This document shows positions 33,056-41,477 of a stretch of 55,214 bases of DNA, one piece after another. The stretch's first letter is position 1. Every line of letters starts with the position of its first letter. The notes below the pieces were generated by a model that saw only the letters and a list, made by a program, of their open reading frames with translations, ran no database searches and had not been told where the DNA came from. The translations under genes and the position numbers were made by a program. This DNA comes from an uncultured Eubacterium sp. (GTDB lineage Bacteria; Bacillota_A; Clostridia; Lachnospirales; Lachnospiraceae), in the NCBI GenBank assembly GCA_910589045.1, contig CAJUSH010000020.1:1-55214 (forward strand), in the 5' to 3' direction.

Positions 33056-34375
33056 ATGGTTAAGGTTGTGAAATTTGGCGGCAGCTCCCTCGCCAGCGCA
33101 GAGCAGTTCAAAAAAGCAGGAGCGATCATCCGTGCCGACGAGTCACGCAGATATGTAGTGCCCAGTGCACCCGGAAAACGGAATCCGAAGGATACGAAGG
33201 TGACAGACATGCTCTACGAGTGTTACGGTATCGCCAAGGCGGGAAAGGAGTTTTCCGGCAAGCTCGGGAAGATCCGGGACCGCTATGATTCCATTATTAA
33301 GGGTCTGGATCTGAAGCTGTCACTGAATGAGGAGTTTAAGACCATCGAGTCAAATTTTAAGAACAGGGCGGGCACCGCTTATGCGGCGAGCCGCGGCGAG
33401 TATTTGAATGCCATTATCATGGCGGCATATATGGACTGCGAATTTATCGATGCGGCGGAGGTCATCTTTTTTGACGCGGAGGGCAATTTTCTCTCCGACC
33501 GGACGAACGAGGTGCTGCGTGCGCGGCTGGAGGGCGTAGAGCGTGCGGTGATTCCCGGCTTTTACGGGGCGGAGGAAAATGGCGTGATACATACGTTCTC
33601 CCGCGGAGGCTCCGATATCACCGGCTCCATTGTGGCGCGTGCGGCGCGTGCGACGATCTATGAGAACTGGACGGACGTATCGGGCTTTCTCGTATCCGAT
33701 CCCCGCATCATCGACAATCCGGCGGTCATCCATACCATCACGTACCGGGAGCTGCGGGAGCTTTCCTACATGGGCGCGGGCGTGCTGCACGAGGATGCGA
33801 TTTTCCCGGTGCGCAAGGAAGGCATTCCCATCAATATCCGAAACACGAATGCGCCCCAGGAGCCGGGCACGATGATCGTGGAGAGCACCTGCCACCAGCC
33901 GGAGTATACGATTACGGGTATAGCCGGGCTTCGGGATTTCGTGGCGGTCAATGTGGATAAGGATATGATGAACTCCGAGGTCGGCTTTTGCCGGAAGGTG
34001 CTTCAGGCGTTTGAGGACCACGAGATTTCCATTGAGCACATGCCCTCCGGCATTGATACGATGACGGTGTTCGTCCAGAGGCATGATTTCGAGGGCAAGG
34101 AGCAGCAGGTGCTCTCGGCCATTCATCGCTACGCCTCGCCGGATGCGATTGAGATCGAGGGCGATCTGGCGCTTGTCGCGGTAGTCGGGCGGGGCATGAA
34201 GTCCACCCGGGGAACGGCGGGCCGGATTTTCTCGGCGCTGGCCCATGCACAGATCAACGTCAAGATGATAGATCAGGGCTCCAGCGAGCTGAACATTATC
34301 ATCGGTGTCAGCAACGACGATTTTGAGCGCGCGGTGCGCTCCATTTACGATATTTTTGTGGAGACACAGCTTTAA
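33056..34375 (+). CDS. lysC: Aspartate kinase
   Basis: Phosphorylates aspartate at the start of lysine, threonine and methionine synthesis. The 439-residue monofunctional enzyme opens with KVVKFGGSSLAS (ATP/phosphate site), has GFYGAEENGVIHTFSRGGSDITGS (aspartate and nucleotide site) and two C-terminal ACT domains (about 300-439) for feedback control. ATG 33056 follows GAAGGAGAAAG. TATAAT is at 33027-33032 without a clear -35. No lysine riboswitch was recognised in the 212-bp upstream region. The allosteric effector is unknown. Confidence 0.92.
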   Translation: MVKVVKFGGSSLASAEQFKKAGAIIRADESRRYVVPSAPGKRNPKDTKVTDMLYECYGIAKAGKEFSGKLGKIRDRYDSIIKGLDLKLSLNEEFKTIESNFKNRAGTAYAASRGEYLNAIIMAAYMDCEFIDAAEVIFFDAEGNFLSDRTNEVLRARLEGVERAVIPGFYGAEENGVIHTFSRGGSDITGSIVARAARATIYENWTDVSGFLVSDPRIIDNPAVIHTITYRELRELSYMGAGVLHEDAIFPVRKEGIPINIRNTNAPQEPGTMIVESTCHQPEYTITGIAGLRDFVAVNVDKDMMNSEVGFCRKVLQAFEDHEISIEHMPSGIDTMTVFVQRHDFEGKEQQVLSAIHRYASPDAIEIEGDLALVAVVGRGMKSTRGTAGRIFSALAHAQINVKMIDQGSSELNIIIGVSNDDFERAVRSIYDIFVETQL

Positions 34376-34446
34376 GAGGATGGGGACGGGATGGCGGGCA
34401 GTTTTCGACAATTTGTCGGTTATTTGCGATATTGTACGTCTAAATA

Positions 34447-34469
34447 TGCAAAAAAAGACTGTTTTTGCA
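34447..34469 (+). repeat. A/T-rich hairpin before the chemoreceptor gene
   Basis: TGCAAAAA (34447-34454) and TTTTTGCA (34462-34469) form an 8-bp stem. It could terminate the aspartokinase transcript weakly, since no other terminator lies between the genes, or affect the chemoreceptor leader. Confidence 0.4.
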
Positions 34470-34554
34470 AAAAAAGTGGTTGATAAGATGACCCTTATTT
34501 TATAAAATAGAGTTCAAAGACAAAAACCAATTCTAGTGAAGGAGTGAATTGACT

Positions 34555-36300
34555 ATGGATGCAGTGCAGGATGTGAAACGACAGAAAAAGGTCGGGAAAA
34601 AAGGGCTTGGTATTAAGGGAAAGCTGATTTTTCTGGCGGGAGTACCGGTACTTATAGCAGTTATTGTGATGCTTTTCTTTTCGATCAGTGCAATCAGGGA
34701 CGGCATGCAAAAGGAGGTACTGACAGGACTGGAATCCTTGGGTCATGCGGTTGAGGGAGCCTTCGATGCGCAGGGTGGTGAACATGATTATGAGTACATT
34801 GACGGCGATATATACAGGAACGGCGTAAACATGACGCCGGGAGAGGGTGCGCTTGATTACTATACGGCGGATTCAGAGGCGTACATAACGCTTTGCTACG
34901 GCAAGATGCGTGTGGCGAGTACCCTGACGGACGAGGAGGGAAACCGGCCGATCAACACGGAGATCTCCGATGAGGTGTGGGAGGCCATGCAGCGCAAGGA
35001 GATTTACCATACAACGGATATCGATATTCTCGGCATAAACTTTTACGCGGTATATCTGCCGCTGCAGAATCCCGACGGGACAGTTGTGGGAGCACTTTTT
35101 GCAGGACAGCCCAGCGAGGAGGTGGAGGAGTACATGAACACCAAGCTGCGCACGATGATTATTGCGGCGCTTGTTGTACTTCTTGCATGCTGTCTGTTCG
35201 GATTTTTTGTCGCGGATTCCATTGCGAAGGCACTTGTGTCGGCATCGGATGTACTGGCGCGTATGTCCGAGGGCCATCTGAATGTGGTAGTGCCGGAGAA
35301 CGTGATAAAGCGTGGGGACGAGATCGGGTATATGGGTGAGTGTGCCCACAATCTGGTTGAAAAGCTGCGTGAAATTGTAGGAGAGCTGAAGGATTCCTCC
35401 GACAAGCTCAGCCAGTCCGGCCATACGCTTGACGAGATGGCAGGGCAGTCCTCTGCGGCGGCGGACGAGATCAGCCGTGCGGTGGAGGATATCTCAAAGG
35501 GTGCCGTATCCCAGGCGGAGGAGATCGAGACGGCTTCCCAGGAGATCGCTACGATGGGCGAGGTTATTGAGAACATTGTGATGAATGTAGGCAATCTCAC
35601 GGATACGTCTCAGACCATGAGCGCGGCAGGAGATGCTTCTTCCGTGACCATCCGGCAGCTGGGCGAGGCAAATGACCGCACGACGGCGGCAGTTTCACGT
35701 ATCAGTGAGCAGATCCGTATGACAAATGCATCGATCGAGAAGATCGGTGCGGCGGCATCGCTGATCACATCGATTGCTGACCAGACGAGCCTTCTGTCAC
35801 TGAACGCTTCCATCGAATCAGCCCGTGCAGGCGAGGCCGGAAAGGGCTTTGCAGTAGTTGCGGGTGAGATTCAGAAGCTGGCGGTACAGTCTGATGAGGC
35901 GGCGGCGGAGATCCAGCAGATCATCGATACGCTGCTTGCGGAATCTGAAAAGACGATGGTAGTCATGAAGGAAACGGAAGGCCTGATTGCGGAGCAGTCG
36001 AAGAAGCTTGACGATACCCAGTCACGCTTCAGCGAGGTGAGCGACGGAATCAACGTATCCCGTGAGGGAACCGATGTGATCCGCGACAACGCAAGCTCCT
36101 GTGACAGTGCAAGGGCACAGGTGGTTGACGTGATTTCCAATCTCTCGGCGATTTCCGAGCAGAATGCGGCTTCTGCGGAGCAGACGACTGCTTCGATGGA
36201 GGAGCTGAATGCGACCATCAATATGCTTGCGGAAGCGGCGGGCAGCTTAAAGAAGCTTTCCGTAGAGCTGAACGAGGACATGGATTTCTTTAAGATTTAA
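34555..36300 (+). CDS. Methyl-accepting chemotaxis protein
   Basis: A 581-residue chemoreceptor. Order: basic cytoplasmic start, membrane helix 1 (about 22-45), an extracellular Cache-like sensor domain (about 45-198), membrane helix 2 (about 200-223), HAMP domain (about 224-275), and the long signalling coiled coil with the hairpin tip ASLITSIADQTSLLSLNASIE followed by SARAGEAGKGFAVVAGEI, which binds CheA/CheW. ATG 34555 follows GAAGGAG with 10-base spacing. The ligand is unknown. It implies a motile or chemotactic organism, although no flagellar or che genes are in the window. Confidence 0.95.
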   Translation: MDAVQDVKRQKKVGKKGLGIKGKLIFLAGVPVLIAVIVMLFFSISAIRDGMQKEVLTGLESLGHAVEGAFDAQGGEHDYEYIDGDIYRNGVNMTPGEGALDYYTADSEAYITLCYGKMRVASTLTDEEGNRPINTEISDEVWEAMQRKEIYHTTDIDILGINFYAVYLPLQNPDGTVVGALFAGQPSEEVEEYMNTKLRTMIIAALVVLLACCLFGFFVADSIAKALVSASDVLARMSEGHLNVVVPENVIKRGDEIGYMGECAHNLVEKLREIVGELKDSSDKLSQSGHTLDEMAGQSSAAADEISRAVEDISKGAVSQAEEIETASQEIATMGEVIENIVMNVGNLTDTSQTMSAAGDASSVTIRQLGEANDRTTAAVSRISEQIRMTNASIEKIGAAASLITSIADQTSLLSLNASIESARAGEAGKGFAVVAGEIQKLAVQSDEAAAEIQQIIDTLLAESEKTMVVMKETEGLIAEQSKKLDDTQSRFSEVSDGINVSREGTDVIRDNASSCDSARAQVVDVISNLSAISEQNAASAEQTTASMEELNATINMLAEAAGSLKKLSVELNEDMDFFKI

Positions 36301-36340
36301 TTTTTTATCGAACAGGCTTTCTGCTGACAGTCAGGAGCAC

Positions 36341-36371
36341 ATCCCCGGGCAAATGCCCGGGGATTTTTTTT
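36341..36371 (+). terminator. Terminator after the chemoreceptor gene
   Basis: ATCCCCGGGC, AAAT loop, GCCCGGGGAT, followed by a run of T. Perfect 10-bp stem. Confidence 0.93.
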
Positions 36372-36386
36372 CACCAAAATCTCCTC

Positions 36387-36435
36387 TTGACACTTCTGTT
36401 TTATTGTGCTATAACCGTATTAACACAACTAATAC
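36387..36435 (+). promoter_or_regulatory. Promoter and probable GntR operator of the ABC operon
   Basis: TTGACA (36387-36392), 17 bp, TATAAC (36410-36415). At the expected start lies the inverted repeat GTATTA-N7-TAATAC (36417-36435), a suitable site for the YtrA-type GntR protein encoded first in the operon. Autorepression is inferred. About 200 nt of leader follow before the GntR ATG. Confidence 0.68.
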
Positions 36436-36628
36436 ACGTAGAACAAATAATACATTTCATAAACAGCTGTGCGTATTTTTTCGATTGCTGCCGCGGATAG
36501 GCAGGATATGTGTGAATCAAAGCGTCGGACGGGAAGCGATATATGGGACGTATGGATTCGAATGGTTGTGAAAGCGTAAGAAGGAAGAAAGGAAAAGCAG
36601 ATCACAGGGAAAGGAGGTTTTTAATTGT

Positions 36629-37003
36629 ATGGTACAGCTAAACTACCGTGATTCCAAGCCGATTTATGAGCAGATCAAGGAAGGGCTGCGCAGGCTGGTT
36701 ATTACAGGGGCGGTTTTGAAGGACGAAAAGCTGCCAAGCGTGCGGGAGCTTGCCGGTGAGCTTGCGATCAACCCGAACACGATACAGCGGGCTTACCGGG
36801 AGTTGGAGGCAGAGGGCTACATTTACACGATTTCGGGCAAAGGAAGCTTCGCGGCAGAGCAGGCGGACGTGAATGTAAGGAGGAATGAGGAGTTGTTGAA
36901 GGAGTTTGATGAGATCGTAAGGGAGCTGCTGTATTTGGCAGAGGATAAGGAAGCTCTGATCAGGCGTATTGAAGAACTTGCAAAGGGAGGGGAGAGCCAA
37001 TGA
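36629..37003 (+). CDS. GntR family regulator, YtrA subfamily
   Basis: A 124-residue repressor with the GntR winged helix-turn-helix (PIYEQIKEGLRRLVITG, then PSVRELAGELAINPNTIQRAYRELEAEGYIYT; about 10-75) and a short helical C-terminal dimerisation part without an effector domain, which defines the YtrA subfamily. YtrA proteins usually control the ABC transporter next to them. The stop overlaps the ATPase start by four bases. AAGGAGG precedes ATG 36629 at 11 bases. Confidence 0.92.
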   Translation: MVQLNYRDSKPIYEQIKEGLRRLVITGAVLKDEKLPSVRELAGELAINPNTIQRAYRELEAEGYIYTISGKGSFAAEQADVNVRRNEELLKEFDEIVRELLYLAEDKEALIRRIEELAKGGESQ

Positions 37004-37899
37004 TCCGTATCACAGATGTGGTAAAAGACTTTGATGGGTTTCGGGCATTGAACCATTTGGATATGCATGTGCCAGAGGGCGCGATCTACGGATTGGTAGG
37101 GCCAAACGGCGCAGGAAAATCCACGATTATCCGTCATATCACCGGCGCTTACCGGCAGGATGCGGGCGAGGTGAGGATTGACGGGCAGGAGGTGTTTGAG
37201 AACCCGGAAGTGAAGAAAAAATTTGCCTATATACCGGACGATGTGTTTTATTTTTTACAGGCAAATACAATAGATATGATGAAATTTTATCGGGGTCTTT
37301 ACCCCGGATTTGACCGGGAGCTGTTTGATAAGCTTGCAGAATACTTTCCGGCGGTGAACGTGAAGCGCAACATCCGAAATCTGTCCAAGGGTATGCAAAA
37401 GCAGGTAGCCTTCTGGCTGTCCATCTGCTGCAGGCCGCAGCTTCTCATTTTGGATGAGCCGGTGGACGGACTGGACCCGGTGATGCGCCGTCAGATCTGG
37501 AGCATTATTTTAAGCGACGTGGCGGAGCACGGGACGACGGTTCTGGTTTCCTCCCACAACCTGAGGGAGCTGGAGGATGTGTGTGACCATGTGGGTATTA
37601 TGAACGAGGGAAAGATTCTGATCGAACGCTCGCTCTCCGATCTGCAGGGCAGTGTGACGAAGGTGCAGGTGGCATTTGCGGGTGAACTCCCGAAGCTGCC
37701 GGACGAGGTGAAGCTTCTGCACAAGGTGTCCACCGGGCGTGTACACACCCTGATCTTAAAGGGCGAACCGGAGCGGGCAAGGACCGTGATGGAGCAGATG
37801 AAACCGCTGCTGCTGGATGTGCTGCCCCTGACACTGGAAGAAATCTTTATTTACGAGCTGGGAGGTGTGGATTATGCAGTCAAAGATTTCCTGTTTTAA
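37000..37899 (+). CDS. ABC transporter ATP-binding protein
   Basis: A 299-residue ATPase subunit, YtrB-like. Walker A is GPNGAGKST near 35-43, the signature is NLSKGMQKQ, Walker B is LLILDEPVDGLDP, and the H-loop is VSSHNL. A C-terminal extension of about 80 residues follows the nucleotide-binding domain. It is coupled to the GntR gene and overlaps the permease gene by 26 bases. Probably an exporter for a cell-wall-active compound or other small molecule; the substrate is unknown. Confidence 0.93.
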   Translation: MIRITDVVKDFDGFRALNHLDMHVPEGAIYGLVGPNGAGKSTIIRHITGAYRQDAGEVRIDGQEVFENPEVKKKFAYIPDDVFYFLQANTIDMMKFYRGLYPGFDRELFDKLAEYFPAVNVKRNIRNLSKGMQKQVAFWLSICCRPQLLILDEPVDGLDPVMRRQIWSIILSDVAEHGTTVLVSSHNLRELEDVCDHVGIMNEGKILIERSLSDLQGSVTKVQVAFAGELPKLPDEVKLLHKVSTGRVHTLILKGEPERARTVMEQMKPLLLDVLPLTLEEIFIYELGGVDYAVKDFLF

Positions 37900-39799
37900 T
37901 AAGACAATTTTCAAGAAAAATCTGACACGCTTCTGGCCCTTTGCGGTGCTTTACGGTGTGTACCTGATTTTTGCGCACCCGCTGATTCTGTATGTGGCGC
38001 TTTCTGCAGGCCGCAATATGGGAGGGAACGAACAGTGGAATTCGGTGGCCAATCATCTGACAGCCATGACGGAGCCGATCAGCATCCTGATCTTTGCGAT
38101 CGTTATGATGACGGCAGTGTTTGGTTATCTGTTCCAGAGCCGCAGCGCGAACATGCTGCACACCTTTCCGGTGACCAGGGGCGAGCTGTATGTGACGAAT
38201 TTTGTGTCCGCATGGATTTTGATGCTTATCCCGCAGTTTTTAGCGGCGCTGGCGATGAACATGGTTGTGCTTGGAAAGGTGAACGGGCTGATCTGGGCCG
38301 TGTGGGCATGGTTCGGCATTACGGCGGGTGAGACATTGTTTTTCCTGGGACTTGCGGTTTTCTCCGTGATGCTTTCCGGACAGCTTCTTCCGGCAGCCGT
38401 CTTATATATGGTCTGGAACCTGCTGTATGTGGCGGTCGTGGGCTTGATTGATGCGGTTGCGGAGCTGTTTATTTTCGGCCTGAACGGGGAACTGATTTCT
38501 TTGAACGCACATGTGCTCTTTCCTGCCGCGCGGCTTATGAGGTACGTGGGCTTTCAGATCGGCGGGACGGAGCAGACCCAGTATCTTCTGGTGAAAGGGA
38601 CAGGAACCCTGGCGGGCTATTTGCTTGTGGGCCTGCTCTTTGCGGCGGCGGCATATTATGCATATCGAAAGCGGTCGCTGGAGTGCGCCGGAGATTTTTT
38701 GAGCTTCCGTTTTACGAGACCGATTTTCCGCTGGGGAATCGCGATTATCGGCGGTGCGGCAGCCTCGCTGGTTGTGGCGGTGATCCTGAGCGACGGACGC
38801 GGCTCCCGGAACCATGCGGTGACGCTCTTTATCATCTGGCTTGTGATCTTTTCCGGTATACTGTTTTTTGTGGCGGAGATGTTTATCGAAAAGAGCTTCC
38901 GCGTGTTCAAAAGACGGACTGCTATCGAGTGTGTTTCCTGCATCGCGGTGCTGCTCGTAGGCATTTCATTGCTGCACTTTGACATTTTTGGTGTGGAATC
39001 CTACGTGCCGGACGTATCAAAGGTGGAGATGGCAGAGCTGAGCGGAGACGGTTCGGCGAGCTTTGAGTCCGAGGAGGATATTGAGAAAATTACGGAGTTC
39101 CATCGGCTGATTCTGGAGCATATCGATGAGTGCAAAAAGCTGACAGACGAGAACCGGATGGACAATACGGACTTCCTCTATGTAGGTATCCACTATCGGA
39201 TGACAAACGGAAAACAGGTAGACCGCGGCTACAGTCTCTGGATCGACGACAAGGAATACATGAAGGAGCTGTGGAAAGCCTTCTCGGTGCTGATGTACGA
39301 CAGTGAGGCGACAAAGCGTTCCCTTTTCGGTATGAATTACGATGAGTTGAACTGGAAGGTAACGAATGTGACGTTGAATTACTACACAAATGAGGGCGAA
39401 ATGTACGAACCTGTATACGGAAGCGAGGAGGAGCTTTCTCGCTTTTATGAGGCGGCTCTTGCCGATATCGAAGCGGGTGCGTTCACAAATACAGATATAT
39501 TGTATGAAAACGGCGAGGCGTCAGTTCGGATGGGAAGCAGCGAGGACGGTATTCCGATGGATGCCATAATTACGCTGGGACTTATGACGGATCAGCACCG
39601 GGAGAATATTCGGTTTGCGGGAAGCTCGTATATATCGGAGCTCCAGGATGTGATCGGTGGAAGCCGTACCGGCTCGGCGACAGAGACGTTTTTGTATTTA
39701 AACAGCAAATGTACGAACCTCATCAAGGTGCTCATCGATATGGATGTTATCGAGAAGGCGGAGGATCTGTCGGTGGCAGCGACTAAGACGAGGAGCTGA
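37874..39799 (+). CDS. ABC transporter permease
   Basis: A 641-residue membrane protein paired with the ATPase. About eleven membrane helices lie between residues 20 and 370 (for example LYGVYLIFAHPLILYV and ILIFAIVMMTAVFGYLF); after about residue 370 comes a soluble domain of some 250 residues rich in acidic and aromatic residues, probably outside the membrane. ATG 37874 has GGAGG 8 bases upstream; GTG 37865 overlaps that site. Such permeases occur in YtrA-regulated operons. The large C-terminal domain has no recognised family. Confidence 0.85.
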   Translation: MQSKISCFNKTIFKKNLTRFWPFAVLYGVYLIFAHPLILYVALSAGRNMGGNEQWNSVANHLTAMTEPISILIFAIVMMTAVFGYLFQSRSANMLHTFPVTRGELYVTNFVSAWILMLIPQFLAALAMNMVVLGKVNGLIWAVWAWFGITAGETLFFLGLAVFSVMLSGQLLPAAVLYMVWNLLYVAVVGLIDAVAELFIFGLNGELISLNAHVLFPAARLMRYVGFQIGGTEQTQYLLVKGTGTLAGYLLVGLLFAAAAYYAYRKRSLECAGDFLSFRFTRPIFRWGIAIIGGAAASLVVAVILSDGRGSRNHAVTLFIIWLVIFSGILFFVAEMFIEKSFRVFKRRTAIECVSCIAVLLVGISLLHFDIFGVESYVPDVSKVEMAELSGDGSASFESEEDIEKITEFHRLILEHIDECKKLTDENRMDNTDFLYVGIHYRMTNGKQVDRGYSLWIDDKEYMKELWKAFSVLMYDSEATKRSLFGMNYDELNWKVTNVTLNYYTNEGEMYEPVYGSEEELSRFYEAALADIEAGAFTNTDILYENGEASVRMGSSEDGIPMDAIITLGLMTDQHRENIRFAGSSYISELQDVIGGSRTGSATETFLYLNSKCTNLIKVLIDMDVIEKAEDLSVAATKTRS

Positions 39800-39875
39800 G
39801 GCGACCGCGGCAGACGTTCAGATTCCGGCGCGTCAGAGCAGCCGGATGCCTCCGGAATGAGGAATGCCGGGTGCT

Positions 39876-39895
39876 CATGCGGGTTTGCCCGCATG
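39876..39895 (+). terminator. Hairpin after the ABC permease gene
   Basis: CATGCGGG-TTTG-CCCGCATG, a perfect 8-bp stem followed by a weak T-rich stretch (GTTTATTA). Possible terminator of the GntR/ABC operon. Confidence 0.5.
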
Positions 39896-39923
39896 GTTTA
39901 TTACTGATTTAAAATTGACAGGG

Positions 39924-39966
39924 TTCCCCCATGCGGTCCGCACGGACCGTATGGGGGAATTTGTCT
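39924..39966 (+). terminator. Very stable hairpin terminator
   Basis: TTCCCCCATGCGGTCCG (39924-39940) pairs with CGGACCGTATGGGGGAA (39943-39959) with one G-U pair, followed by TTTGTCTTT. A 16-bp stem with a tetraloop. It is the likely main terminator between the ABC operon and the DUF512 gene. Confidence 0.72.
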
Positions 39967-39982
39967 TTCCGGGAAGAAGCCA

Positions 39983-40012
39983 TTGAACCCGGCGCGCATC
40001 CTGTGATAGAAT
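39983..40012 (+). promoter_or_regulatory. Promoter of the DUF512-der gene group
   Basis: TTGAAC (39983-39988), 18 bp, TAGAAT (40007-40012) with an extended -10 TG at 40004-40005. Confidence 0.6.
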
Positions 40013-40091
40013 ACTTTCAGATGCGGACAGAAGGCGGCCGGGGCGTCCGCTGAAAAACAACCGTCAAGATCCGCGGAAAGAGGAGCTGACT

Positions 40092-41402
40092 ATGAAAAAA
40101 AATACGCATACCATCGCAGAGATTGCGGGAGGTTCCATCGCAGAGGAGCTGGGGCTGGCTCCGGGGGATGTGATTTTAGAGATTAACGGACAGGAGCTGG
40201 AGGATATTTTTGACTATCATTATCTGGTGGAGGATGAGTTTTTAACGGTGCTCGTGGAAAAGCCGGACGGAGAGCAGTGGGAGCTTGAGATCGAGAAGGA
40301 CTGTGACGAGGATCTGGGGATTACGTTTGAAAACGGCCTGCTGGACGACTACAAATCGTGCTGCAACAAATGTATTTTTTGCTTTATCGACCAGATGCCG
40401 CCGGGGATGCGAAAAACGCTTTATTTTAAGGACGATGATTCCAGGCTTTCCTTTTTGCAGGGCAATTACGTGACACTCACGAATATGAAGGAGAAGGATA
40501 TCGAGCGCATCATCCGCTACCGGCTGGACCCCATCAACATTTCGGTGCAGACGACGGAGCCGCAGCTGCGGTGCAACATGCTCAACAACCGCTTTGCGGG
40601 GGAGGCGTTAAAGAAAATCGACCGTCTGTATGAGGCGGGCATCCGCATGAACGGGCAGATCGTTTTATGCAGGGGAATCAACGACGGGGAGCACCTCGCG
40701 CGCAGCATCAGCGATCTCATGAAATACCAGCCCTATATGGAGAGCGTCTCCGTTGTTCCGGTGGGGCTGACGAGGTACCGTGAGGGGTTATTTCCGCTGG
40801 AGCCCTTCCGCCGGGAGGATGCCGTGCAGGTGCTGGATCTGATCCACCGCTGGCAGGAGAAAAGCATGGAGCTGTATCAGACCCATTTTATCCACGCCAG
40901 CGATGAGTGGTATCTGCTGGCGGGGCGGGCTCTGCCGCCCCAGGAGTGCTACGACGGGTATCTGCAGCTTGAAAACGGTGTGGGGATGCTGCGGCTTCTG
41001 GAGGAGGAGTTTGCGGTAAGCCTTGCGGGCATGAAGGGGGATGCGCGGCAGCGGGAGCTGTCCCTTGCCACCGGACGGCTGGCGGCACCCTTCCTGGAGC
41101 ATCTGCTGGGAGGGCTTTCGGATAAATTTCCGAATGTCCGTGTCCGCATCTATCCGATCCGCAATGATTTTTTCGGGGAGGGTGTGACGGTTTCCGGGCT
41201 TTTGACCGGGACGGACTTAAAAAAGCAGCTTTCCGGCGTGCATCTTGGGGAGCGGCTGCTGCTTCCGTGCAGCGTTGTTCGAAGCGCGGAGCAGGATTTC
41301 CTGGACGACGTAACTGTGAAGGAATTGGAAAAAACTTTACAAGTTCCCATAGATATTGTAAAATCAAGCGGAGCAGATTTGCTGCGCGCGGTTGTTGGAT
41401 GA
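40092..41402 (+). CDS. DUF512 radical SAM protein with PDZ domain
   Basis: A 436-residue protein. The N-terminus is a PDZ-like domain (about 8-65, GSIAEELGLAPGDVILEINGQ). A radical-SAM-type cysteine motif C-x3-C-x2-C lies at Cys90, Cys94 and Cys97 (CCNKCIFCFID), and the DUF512 domain covers about 215-436. Proteins of this architecture are widespread in Clostridia and often precede der, as here (75 bp). The function is not established; a role linked to ribosome assembly or cofactor chemistry is only suggested by the neighbour. ATG 40092 follows AAAGAGGAGC. Confidence 0.9.
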   Translation: MKKNTHTIAEIAGGSIAEELGLAPGDVILEINGQELEDIFDYHYLVEDEFLTVLVEKPDGEQWELEIEKDCDEDLGITFENGLLDDYKSCCNKCIFCFIDQMPPGMRKTLYFKDDDSRLSFLQGNYVTLTNMKEKDIERIIRYRLDPINISVQTTEPQLRCNMLNNRFAGEALKKIDRLYEAGIRMNGQIVLCRGINDGEHLARSISDLMKYQPYMESVSVVPVGLTRYREGLFPLEPFRREDAVQVLDLIHRWQEKSMELYQTHFIHASDEWYLLAGRALPPQECYDGYLQLENGVGMLRLLEEEFAVSLAGMKGDARQRELSLATGRLAAPFLEHLLGGLSDKFPNVRVRIYPIRNDFFGEGVTVSGLLTGTDLKKQLSGVHLGERLLLPCSVVRSAEQDFLDDVTVKELEKTLQVPIDIVKSSGADLLRAVVG

Positions 41403-41477
41403 CGGATTTGCAGGCGCGTGCGGCAGGCATTTTACGGAAGGGCTTTTGCCCTGTCAATGATAGGAGATACAGATTTT

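Noticed and set aside
33350..34411. 353-residue minus-strand ORF
   Set aside because: Antisense shadow of aspartokinase with shadow-type composition.
34376..34554. Sigma-28 (flagellar) promoter for the chemoreceptor
   Set aside because: TAAA-like sequences occur, but none has a GCCGATAA-like -10 at the right distance.
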